From NCBI GenBank assembly GCA_021234155.1, contig JAJEKV010000080.1, positions 1,908,182 through 1,972,181 of the forward strand: DNA of 64,000 bases, in the 5' to 3' direction. Shown here in pieces: positions 55,535 to 64,000 of the stretch (the stretch's first letter is position 1; each line of letters opens with the position of its first letter). Position numbers and translations under genes: made by a program. The notes under the pieces were generated by a model. It ran no database searches. It worked only from the letters and a program-made list of their open reading frames with translations, and was not told the origin of the DNA. The DNA comes from Isoetes taiwanensis. Lineage: Eukaryota; Streptophyta; Lycopodiopsida; Isoetales; Isoetaceae.

Positions 55535-56115
55535 TGTTTGGGGTCCGGGTTCGAACTCTGGAAGACAGCCCTCTGGAGGACCCGTGGATCTAACAGAGAG
55601 TCCGGGGACTATGTCACGGATTTTGCAAGAAGAAAAGAAGAAGAAGAAAACGTAACAAATGAGAGGAAAATGATAAGCTTCCTTGATATCAATGATGAAC
55701 ATACATGAGCTCTCGCAATAGAGAGAAGAACTGAAAGGAGACAAGACTCAAAAACTCATCCTTAACTCATGTGCGAGCTCTAGTCATATATATAGTACAA
55801 TGGCCTTGGGCCCAATATAGACACTCTCGACCGATCTCGTGCCGACTTCGAAGGAGGCCTGATTTGCAGGAATGTGGGCGGTGCCTCTTGAAGTGCCTGG
55901 AATCATGCTGACGCTGACGCGGGCGGTGACGGGCCGTCACTTGTCTGAAGCCAAGGTCTCTTGATAGCCTTTGATCAAGGTGGTCCGCGTGGTCTGCTGC
56001 TTGGTCTTCTGCTTGAGCCTTTGATGGCTGACCCGTGGCTGACTGAGGATCCTTGAGCTTGACCTGGTCTGTCGTATGCATGAATAGTCCTGTACCAGGA
56101 GGCACAGGACTAACA
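55535..56115 (-). repeat. Element 2 5' LTR, 581 bp
   Basis: Begins TGTTTGGGGTCCGGG and ends GGACTAACA. It differs from its partner LTR mostly by small indels near CTG/CAG sites, for example ACTCTGACTGATC versus ACTCTCGACCGATC. The internal flank on the minus strand is CATGTCGCCGCTGCGGGTC, possibly a damaged primer-binding site. Confidence 0.95.
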
Positions 56116-56247
56116 TTAATCTCTCATTTGTTCATTAATATTCTGTATTTCACTAGATTACCATGAAATATTGTGGGCTACATAACACTGTTATGATTGT
56201 ATAGCTTTGTTATGTTCCATTGTATTATGTCATTTGTTATGGCATAC

Positions 56248-56285
<38 letters not shown>

Positions 56286-56290
56286 TTTCG
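56116..56290 (+). repeat. Right arm of the inverted repeat, part 2, ending in (CA)n
   Basis: Continues the right arm after element 2: AATCTCTCATTTGTTCATTA through TTGTTATGGCATACTTACAC matches the left arm down to ~36,285. The arm ends in a (CA)16 microsatellite at ~56,250-56,282; beyond it the sequence is no longer inverted-repeat. Confidence 0.9.
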
Positions 56291-56544
56291 CACGCACGCA
56301 CATAGAGATCACAACTAAAGACAATGAAATGCAAACGAGACATGCTTACAGATTAATAGCAGTTGGATAGGAAGATTTTGGTCGAATCCTCCATATGATT
56401 CTAAGCTTTAAAAATTATCACCTATGAAGTAGACCCTTTGAATGAGCCAAAATAAGATCCATCTCTTCTTGTTTGACAGTTCATATTCCTATATCTAGCA
56501 TAATAACAGGGGGTTCCCTTTATATTTTTGTAAAATAAAAGAGA

Positions 56545-57035
56545 AGGGGAAAATGATGTCTGGTTGCATTTGCATGCTGCATGGGATTAGCCCCTGTCCT
56601 TTAAGGGTGGGCTGGCTGCTCAGGCATTGCGCAGGGGGTTCGCCTCCTCCAGCTCATTTCTGTATATGCATTGCAGGTCGCTTGATGGCGCCTCCCATTG
56701 AGGCAAGCTTCATATCTCATGCTGCCAGGCAGGTCTGTGGCTATCGGGTCTTATGATTCAAGCTTTTCATTTGCATCAGGTCATGCCAAGTGCAAAGTTA
56801 GAAGATCCATATTTGGTGCTTGCGAAATTCGTGGGAAAGCCATTATGTTTAGATGATTTCTATTTGCGGGTCAAGCTTCTATGGGGATCCTATGCCAATG
56901 GTTGTCAAGGCCCTAAATTATAAAGCCACCTAAGCATTTGACCCCGTCAAACGCTGAGGTGTATGCTCAAGATGCCCTCAGAGGGAATATCCCTCACAAT
57001 ATGCCACAATCCAAGGTTTGGGAGCTGGCTAGATC
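56545..57035 (+). repeat. Direct repeat copy 1 of the Rep-like element (~490 bp)
   Basis: Matches 59,265-59,765 in direct orientation, including GCATTTGCATGCTGCATGGG, CAAGCTTTTCATTTGCATCA and TCAAGGCCCTAAATTAT. Inside, the plus strand reads MPSAKLEDPYLVLAKFVGKP and LCLDDFYLRVKLLWGSYANG, which may be the first coding part of the element. Confidence 0.88.
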
Positions 57036-57402
57036 CCCTTGCAGTGATAGTTGGCTAGTTCATGAAACGGTACATTTATTATATATCGTTTCCAAGGTTT
57101 TGGGCATGTATTGTATGTTTTTAGATATGTTTTTAGGGCAAAAAGGAATCTTTATTCCTCCTGTATTCTGGGAAGGACTTGGGACGAGCGGGACATGGCG
57201 CCTCCATGGTTTGATGCGAATTCTTTGAATAGAAATGCCCCATGCTTTTTTTGGCATGGGAAAACTGGATTACTTGGCGATTTCGGCATTCTGTGAGACT
57301 ATAAATCTGCTTCTTCGACCCTGATGCCGAACCTATCAGGTGCGCATCTTGCTTGTGTTTTTTTAGCTTGGTTTATTTGCTGTGTCTCGCAATCTTATTG
57401 GT

Positions 57403-58380
57403 ATGAGGAGGAAGGCTAGAAAAGGCCGCCCTGGCAGACATGGCTAGGCAGCCTCTTCTTCAGCCAAGTCTGTTTTGGATGGAGGCATCCATGTTGTGGA
57501 CGATGAGGGCATTAACCTTTTGGATGTGAGTGTCACACTGGGTGTGGCTGAAATGGATGCACCCAGAGAATTCTTTGACATGCTACTTAGCTTCTGTGGA
57601 TAAGATTGTGTGGCAACAGAGAGAGGGAGTGATTTAGACTATCAGTATATGTTTAGAGTTGCCCTTAAAGCTCCTCGAACGGTCAATCTGACTTTGAAAA
57701 GGAGATTTTTCTGGGGAGATAGGAAAGTTGTTGGTGTAGTTCTTGTTTGTAAGGCACTCAAGAACACGAGGTTGCATTGTTTTGAGGGCCTAATAGGGTA
57801 CTGCATGAAGGATATGGGCAAGCCCCATTTTAGGATCCATATTAAGAATGTTTATGAGAGGCAATTGGAGATGGGCAAAGATCTGTATTTGCTTTACAGT
57901 GCGAAAGATGTGAAGCACGTTGTTGTGTTTGATAACATGACTATATTGGAAAGGGCCCTTCACTTCATGAATTATCACGGAGGGAGACAATTGACTGCTA
58001 GCCTTGTTTACACAATAACTAGAATGCTTAGGACTGGTAAGTTCATCCTCTCAACCAGTTGGATCCTCCTTCAAACATAGCATTCATATCTGAGCATAGA
58101 GTGAAGGCTGCATGACACTTAACCTAAATCCTAGGATTGCATTGCCTAGTGACGTCCACTGTATGTTGTATGGCATCCCAGCTGGACGGAGCCTATTCAA
58201 AGGCTGGGCAAAGGGCACAAGCGTTATTGGGACGAGCCTGGAACACCTGGGGACATGAACGAGAACTTTGTTGAAAGGCAAGATGATGAGTATAGACCTG
58301 AAACCATGGCTGACGAGCCTGGGTGTTCTTACATTCCTCTGGAAACTGTAGACTATACAATGATTGTTGGATGAGTTGGG
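57403..58380 (+). pseudogene. Rep-like (HUH-endonuclease-type) ORF, decayed
   Basis: One plus-strand frame from ATG 57,403 (basic MRRKARKGRPGRHG) with in-frame TAG (~57,445) and TAA (57,601) and then open to 58,080. It contains FFDMLLSFC, ERGSDLDYQYMFRVAL, VCKALKNTRLHCFEGLIGYC and MKDMGKPHF, KDLYLLY, MLRTGKFILS. The YCMKD...HF block resembles the Tyr-x2-Lys motif of rolling-circle Rep proteins, and LDYQYMF sits where such proteins have H-hydrophobic-H; here both positions are Tyr. After 58,080 an acidic tail (YWDEPGTPGDMNENFVERQD) follows in another frame. I recall similar proteins from mosses and ferns; assignment to replitrons or another HUH group is tentative. Confidence 0.5.
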
Positions 58381-58478
58381 GCTACGGGGCATGTTTGTAA
58401 ATATGTTGCTTGTGTTTTGACATTCTTTATTTCTTTGCCGTTAATTGTTGATGCCTAGGTTAGAGATGGAGCAAAGCA

Positions 58479-59015
58479 ATGGGGCTGCTATTGGCGGGTA
58501 GTGCCAAGGACAGTGGGGTTGTTCTTGATGGGCAACATGCGCCTCATGTCAGCAGCAACCCTGTTGGGATTGTGGAAGTCAGGGCAGCACCAGGTAACGG
58601 GGTGATTGACATTACTGACAATGAGCCATCTCCTTCCCCTCCTCGTAGGCCTGTTCCACCTGGTCCTAGCATTCACGATGTGATACACAATGCTATGCCA
58701 TCTCCTGTTGTGTTTTCCCCAAACGGGGAGATAGTGCAGGTAGCCCTTGAGATGATCTCTTCTATTGTGAACATTAACACTCTTGTAGAATCAGTGGCAG
58801 CATATGTTCGGCTCTTTGGGATGCAATTGGGTCATTTATTTGCTGCTCTGAAGGATGCCGTGTCACATATGCAATGGGAGGAGGTGGAGGCTAGTAGTGC
58901 AGAGTGGCAGCATAAGCGCACTCATATGAACCTGGCGAGGGCACTTCTAATCAGGGAGCTGCGTCGAATTGTTGCCATGGCAAGGAGGCACAATGCGGCC
59001 ATGAACAATAAGTAG
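58479..59015 (+). CDS. Second ORF of the Rep-like element, 178 codons, intact
   Basis: ATG at 58,479, stop at 59,013. The N-terminal third is Pro-rich (PSPSPPRRPVPPGPSIHDVI); the rest is helical (EIVQVALEMISSIVNINTLV, YVRLFGMQLGHLFAALKDAV, HMNLARALLIRELRRIVAMA). An earlier ATG in another frame (58,467, MEQSNGAAIGG) suggests the true start may have been shifted. An AATAAA lies at ~59,099. No family recognised; it is the only intact frame in this element. Confidence 0.55.
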   Translation: MGLLLAGSAKDSGVVLDGQHAPHVSSNPVGIVEVRAAPGNGVIDITDNEPSPSPPRRPVPPGPSIHDVIHNAMPSPVVFSPNGEIVQVALEMISSIVNINTLVESVAAYVRLFGMQLGHLFAALKDAVSHMQWEEVEASSAEWQHKRTHMNLARALLIRELRRIVAMARRHNAAMNNK

Positions 59016-59264
59016 GTGATGCTTTACTGCCTATATATTTGTTTCTTTGTGGTTTTTGTTTCTTGATTCTTTATGTGTGGTCTGTTGCATTTGGAAAATC
59101 AATAAAAAGCTAAAAAAAGCTTGTGGATTTCGTGTGCCAATTTGGATAGGAGGTTCTGTTTCATTATGTGAGAAGAGCTGTTGTATGTGTGATTGCTTTG
59201 CATTGCTTGATTGGGTTTAAAAAAAGAAAAAGGAAAACAAAAGGAAAGGGAAAATTTATATCTT

Positions 59265-59765
59265 ATTGCATTTGCATGCTACATGGGATTAGTCCCTGCC
59301 CTTTAAGAGCATGTGGGCTGCTCGGAGTTGCGCATTGCTTGCCAGGTTCAACACACTCCCAGCTCGTTTATGTATTTGCATTGCAGATCGGTTGGATGCA
59401 GTTGTTGGTTGCGCCTCCCATTGAGGCAAGCTTCACATCTCATGCTGCCAGGCAGGTCTGTGGCTGTCAGGTCTTATGATTCAAGCTTTTCATTTGCATC
59501 AGGTCATGCCAAGTGCAAAGTTAGAAGATCCATATTTGGTTCTTGCCTAAGTTCGTGGGAAAGCCATTATTTTTAGAAGATTTCTATTTGTGGATCAAGC
59601 TTCTATGGGGATCCTATGCCAATGGTTGTCAAGGCCCTAAATTATCGAGCCATCTAAGCGTTTGACCCTGTCAAATGCTGAGGTGTACACTCAAGATGCC
59701 TCCAGAGGGAATCCTGGAGGGAATATCCCTCGTAATATGCCACAATCCAAGGGCTGGTAGCTAAT
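59265..59765 (+). repeat. Direct repeat copy 2 of the Rep-like element (~490 bp)
   Basis: Second copy of 56,545-57,035, about 88% identical by eye, with small indels (an extra AATCCTGGAGGG at ~59,716). It comes directly after the AATAAA of the second ORF. It may be the start of a second, truncated tandem copy or a terminal repeat. Confidence 0.88.
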
Positions 59766-60520
59766 ATGCCCATCATATATTTGATGGCCTTCTGCTTGAG
59801 AGCAGTGCCACAGGATGCGTCCATGTGGACACAAGAGTGCCAAACACCCTTCTTTCATGGGCTCGAATCTAGACATATTGGAAGTGTAAAATATGTATGC
59901 AAGCTTTAACTAACATAATAGAAATAATAACAATGTGGAACCCATCATTCATGGTGCTTGTTTGTAGCATGTATCATACAGAGGCTCATACATCTAAGAC
60001 TCTAGTGGGACTCCAAGGCGGTTTGGCTGATGGCTTGGGCTCTCTAGAACTGTCGAACAGAGTTGTAACATGGGGTTGGATGGCATAGACAATGCCCTGG
60101 GTGATGGTCCACATTGACAACACCTTCCAGCACCCATAACCAATGAAGCAAGAGTTCCATCAAGGAATTCTACGAATTGCATCATAGTCCACATTGATAG
60201 CAACCTCCAACACATGTATATCAAGCGAACACTGATTGAATAGAAGCATCAGAGACCCAAGACCATCTTCAAAATAACATTCCCACTTTCTCTAGCATTA
60301 ATTTACATTTCCACTTAAAAGACAACCTTACTTAGCTCTAGTGAGATACAGATTTATGCAAACACAAACTCAGGGAAGGGTGGGTTGATTGAATACTATA
60401 ATGATATGCTAATTGAATAGATGAGATTAGGAAATGGCCGAGGTCGAAGTTTTCTCTCCATTATATGAAGTTCGTAGATTATTTGGTTGTCGTTGATTAT
60501 CGTGATATGACGCTAGAATG
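59766..60520. other. Stretch without recognisable genes
   Basis: About 750 bases; a short motif TCCACATTGA-AGCACC-like is repeated near 60,105 and 60,187. No coding sequence or RNA gene recognised. Confidence 0.4.
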
Positions 60521-60521
60521 C

Positions 60522-60772
60522 CATTCCATCATTCAGTGCAAATAGAAAATCGTTAAAGAGATCCAGGCAAATTACACACAGCAACGGGTTTGGACAAACG
60601 AATTTGGCCATGAGGCATTGTCAATCTGCACAAATACGACGGTCCGACCATCCAGTGCGAATAGAAAATTATTGGCGAGGTCCAGGCAAAATAAACAAAG
60701 CAATGGATTTGGGCAAGTGGAGTTGGCCATGAGGCATTGTCAATTTGCACAAATGGCGGGATTGGACACAAG
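60522..60772. repeat. Two-copy ~126-bp tandem repeat
   Basis: TCCA(T)C...CAGTGCAAATAGAAAATCG through GGCCATGAGGCATTGTCAAT, CTGCACAAAT is repeated at 60,648 as CCAGTGCGAATAGAAAATTA through GGCCATGAGGCATTGTCAAT. Divergence is modest. No coding role seen. Confidence 0.85.
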
Positions 60773-61925
60773 ATATCACAGTTTGAATCAATGATTTCCC
60801 TGTTGAGGATGACGTTTCTTCATAAAAGAGGATGAGAGAAGATGCAGAAGGGAATTTCCTTCTTGGGTTTATCTTTAGTCGAGCTTCTATTGATGGCTCT
60901 ATTGATGCCATGCCGGAACCTATCATTAGAGCTATGTGGAACCAGTAGCAATAGCGAGGAATTTGCATTTAGGGTACAAAGGAATCTCGATATTGGCGGA
61001 TTTGGAAGCAGGTTGAGGAATTGCTCGAACTATTCTACCCAGTTAGTTTTGAATATTTTCAAAATAAGTTGCACTTAGATATTATGGACAAGCTCTTAGA
61101 GCTTTCAATTTGAACATCAAATCTTCAACAGGCAAAATATGCTACTGTAGGAACCTTTAAAACATTTCATGGTAATGGAGTACATATTGTGAAATTGAGA
61201 GTCATATTCAATACATGCTTGCTATGCATCATCCTACATCATATAAGAATTTCTTTATAAGGATTTCCTCCAACATCATAATGAATTGACTATATGTATG
61301 CAGCTGCAGAGCTTGCAGCAATTCTATTAATGAAATGATTTACTGTGTAGGGTGATCTAATGCCATATATAGCCACTGATCTGCTTAGGATCATGAAAAG
61401 TCATGACAAGCCGCACAATTTGCTAAATCTCCTGGATTGCCCAGGTGTTGTAAAACTGATAGAGTGTATTATAAAAACTCCTTGAAATTAATGCGCTTTT
61501 TGGTAGGTAGGAAATTGTGTATTAATTCTAGATTATCATCTGTTTTATCAGCTAGAGTCAAACAATGCATTAAAAGTAACCAATGTCTAAGTATTTTTCT
61601 TCTTTCAGGTTGCCATTGTCTCTAAAAGCAGATAAACTTTTGTAAGATGTGGACTTCGAGGTCTGTAGGGAGACCATCGGTATTGTTAATTCCATTGGAT
61701 GATTTGGGAGGCTCATTTGGCAAAAACAGTGTAAGTATAGGATGCTCAATTGGTATCTACCTCTCTCTGAATTTCAAGCGGAATAATTTAGTTAGATGCA
61801 TGGATTTAGGAATGTTGTAACTTGACTTTGTAAGTCTGGAACAATAAAAGCAATACTTCAAATTTTGGATGTCGCAGTTCTAAATATCTTCATTTATTTT
61901 TATGTCAATTTTTCCCTTTTGCAAA
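60773..61925. other. Stretch without recognisable genes
   Basis: 1.15 kb, AT-rich, with only short open stretches and no recognisable domain or repeat. Confidence 0.4.
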
Positions 61926-61926
61926 T

Positions 61927-62750
61927 ATGTTCCAAAACAAGAGCTACCACAAAAGGGAGACATATCCATGCTCATATTATGAAGATGACCTCAGTCCAAG
62001 TACCTCAGTAGGCAATGCTCTAATCACTATGTATGTCAAGTGTGGAAGTGTTTTAGAAGTATATTATATGTTTGATGAATGCCAGTTAGAGATGTCTCAA
62101 CATGGACGACAATGATATCAGGATATACAAAATGTGAAGAAGGCTATTATGATATTATAATTTTTAATGGGATGCAGCACAGGATGGCTTGATGCCAAAC
62201 CAAGTACTTACTTAAGTGTCTTTACCTGCATGTACTAGTGTTAGTCTGCTTGTCTCTAGAAAATACATACATGCTGAGATAATCAAAGTTGATCTTTAGG
62301 CTTATGTTTTTGTGAGTACTGCACTTGTTGATATGTACTCCAAGTGTGGGAGCATAGAAAATGCATGGTCAATGTTTGTGATAGAATACTTATAAGGGGC
62401 ATTGTTGTCTGGAATTTGTTCATATCAGCTTGTGATGATATCAGTGAAATTACTATCATGTTTTCGCATATGCAACAGGATAGTTTGAAACTAGATAATA
62501 TTACATAGCTTACTGAGGTCAGAAGCTATTGAGTGTGGAAAGCTTCTACATGTCCATGCTTTAAAGGGTGGACAAGATTTAAACATGCGTTTAGGAAGTG
62601 CTCTTATTGACATGTGTGCCAAATGTGGGGATCTTGAAATTGCATGCCAAATCTTTGATAAAATGCCTAAAAAAAATGTAGTTTCCTGATTGGGAAGCAG
62701 TATTATGAACATGTATGATGTAAGAAAGATATTCTGGTACAGAAGGCATC
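61927..62750 (+). pseudogene. Pentatricopeptide repeat (PPR) gene remnant
   Basis: Plus-strand pieces show PPR repeats in broken frames: SVGNALITMYVKCGSVLEVY with YMFDE (61,995-62,080), FVSTALVDMYSKCGSIENAW (62,310-62,370), and LHVHALKGGQDLNMRLGSAL, IDMCAKCGDLEIACQIFDKM, PKKNVVS-stop (62,545-62,690). Three L/S-type repeats with MY-KCG cores mark the plant PLS class of organelle RNA-editing PPR proteins. Stops and frame changes between repeats show it is dead. The editing domains (E, DYW) were not found. Confidence 0.88.
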
Positions 62751-62995
62751 TGATAACCTGCCTTTCTTATGATTTTGGAGATATAGAACGCGGCAATATA
62801 AATTTGATTGTGCATGGGAAGGTTGATGCCTAAGTTCAATATATGATGTAATGTTGAATCTGCCAGCACGAATTCATGGTAGCCTATGTACAACATGTAC
62901 ATAAAAGTGAACCTCAATGCCAACGTTGGTAAGTTGGAAGCCATACTTCAATCTTGGCTTTTACTTGATTACTTGCATAGGCATAGAAAATTAAT

Positions 62996-63352
62996 TTGGA
63001 AGCAGTTGTGATGGGAATTTCTTATAGCCTAGTATGGTGCAACATATATCTTAGAGCACGGTTTGAACTTAGCTTTATTGAGAAACTTGCAGAAATAGAG
63101 AGATGTGAAACTCAGTTATGCAATTGCTTTATGCTTATCGATGACCTGTTGGTGAGGAACTACCCAAAAATTTATCAGTGCCTAAATCGTAACTTCATAT
63201 TCACAAATCAAACGATATGTAAAACGGAAAAGCAAACAACTGCAAAGATAGGGTGCAGTCTACAACTATGTGGATCAAGATGTACCTCAATCGTGTTAAT
63301 GAACTTTTACGAGGATTCATATTCTATCCTTGAATATCCATACTCGTCTTAG
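62996..63352 (+). pseudogene. Fragment of the same RT type as 38.0-40.3 kb
   Basis: VVMGISYSLVWCNIYLRARF matches motif B of the 38-kb RT (GFSCSSIWCNLYLSFYEF), ELSFIEKLAEIERCETQL matches FQFIAKLSQLGRSDLL, and FMLIDDLLVRN is motif C with both catalytic Asp present. Upstream and downstream domains are missing. It is a short, separate remnant on the plus strand. Confidence 0.75.
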
Positions 63353-64000
63353 CCATATCAGGTCTTTGGTACATGTTAGAAAGCAAAAGGGTGGGACTAA
63401 TCAAAATTCACTTGTTAGCAAGCTTTGGAAATGAGATATGGAGTTATGATGAGTCTCGGGACAGTAATGCATCATCTACGAGAATTTTTATCACTGACTG
63501 ACTATACTTTTATAATAGTAGTTCTTTACACAATAAGTCATTATGTCAAATGTTTCCTGCATCGTTTGTGGCCCTTTGCTTGGAAAGATATATGTATGGA
63601 GTATTGCAAAAGAAGAGTAGAATACAGTGCTATAGAATAATGTTGCATGGAAACATGCTTTATCTGTATTTCATAGGAAAACATTAACTGCAGAGTTCCA
63701 TGACCTGCAAGCGCTTGAACTTACACCTCATGCAAAACTCCCTGATTCTACAGGTTTTCTAAAGCCAATTTTTGTCTGGTCCTAGAATGGTAAACGTGGA
63801 TTGCAAGAAAACATATGCACTTTGCTTAATGTGGGAGTCACAGACAAAGCAATGGAAGGGAACACATGAGATCCTAGTTGACCAGTTTTTGTGTATGCTT
63901 TTGGGAAGAATCAGTCGATAAATTTCAGGACAATTCATTTTACATATAATGATTTCCAGCCATCCTGAATCTCAGCAAGAGGTTCGCAGTTTTGGACTAG
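63353..64000. other. Stretch without recognisable genes
   Basis: 650 bases to the window end. One open stretch of ~70 codons (63,425-63,640, MRYGVMMSLGTVMHHLREFL) has no recognisable domain. Could be part of the RT-carrying repeat. Confidence 0.35.

Larger units (their letters stand above)
45646..56115 (-). mobile_element. Element 2: full-length 10.5-kb Ty3/gypsy retrotransposon, sister of element 1
   Basis: LTRs at 45,646-46,227 and 55,535-56,115, TG...CA ends, and a TTAAT target duplication at 45,641-45,645 and 56,116-56,120. The uninterrupted target can be read from the left inverted-repeat arm. Minus-strand order: gag (three zinc knuckles), protease, RT, RNase H, integrase without chromodomain, then an extra ORF; an antisense small ORF lies between integrase and the extra ORF. 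It lacks ~607 bp present in element 1 (4,828-5,434). Apart from that gap and one longer LTR the two elements have nearly equal lengths. Confidence 0.95.

Overview
The window reads as intergenic, repeat-dominated DNA from a large land-plant genome. A single-exon DREB-type AP2/ERF transcription factor, a decayed PPR gene, plant LTR retrotransposon lineages and a LINE with a plant-type ORF1 point to a land plant. The non-LTR-type RT of 38.0-40.3 kb and the Rep-like element of 56.5-59.8 kb suggest a fern, lycophyte or other non-flowering plant rather than an angiosperm; that last step is inference. Only the DREB gene looks like an intact host gene. No tRNA, rRNA or CRISPR was seen.

0-26.9 kb is a three-level nest of LTR retrotransposons. 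Outermost is element P (+ strand, 19.28-26.85 kb): a 5' LTR remnant, an iMet-type primer site, a histone H3-like ORF, an array of hairpin-forming ~200-bp repeats, an unrecognised ORF, then gag, protease and truncated RT. Element M (- strand, 1-19.28 kb) is a relative inserted in the 5' LTR of P: LTR, primer site, another hairpin array of ~203-bp period, the homologous unrecognised ORF, then gag, protease, RT and RNase H. Element 1 (3,452-14,568, - strand) is a full-length ~11.1-kb Ty3/gypsy element of Ogre/Tat/Athila type inserted in M between its extra ORF and its gag.

The most unusual content is the H3 ORF in P. It begins with the H3 tail motif ARTK-TARK (one residue changed), carries a ~260-codon basic and acidic insert, and ends in a complete H3 histone fold. 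A Ty3/gypsy element carrying a histone H3, together with a second unknown ORF and hairpin arrays upstream of gag, is a layout I do not recognise.

27-34 kb is AT-rich, with a gypsy gag remnant, the DREB gene (- strand, 31.2-31.8 kb), a short SINE-like insertion with target duplication and an unidentified ORF. 34.1-36.1 kb holds an unidentified ORF split by a LINE with a 17-bp target duplication; subtracting the LINE restores the frame exactly. 36.3-56.3 kb is a long inverted-repeat structure: two ~1.6-kb arms, about 95% identical by eye, flank a - strand RT ORF (a single frame with several stops, first catalytic Asp missing) and a gag-like remnant. Element 2 (45,646-56,115), a sister copy of element 1 with TG...CA ends and TTAAT target duplication, sits in the right arm.

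56.5-59.8 kb is a Rep-like element: ~490-bp direct repeats flank a Rep-like ORF and an intact 178-aa second ORF. 61.9-62.8 kb is a PPR pseudogene, and 63.0-63.35 kb is a fragment of the same RT type as at 38-40 kb. Elements 1 and 2 differ from each other mostly by small changes at CTG/CAG sites, which may be long-read base-calling errors at methylated CHG; their apparent frameshifts should be read with that in mind.
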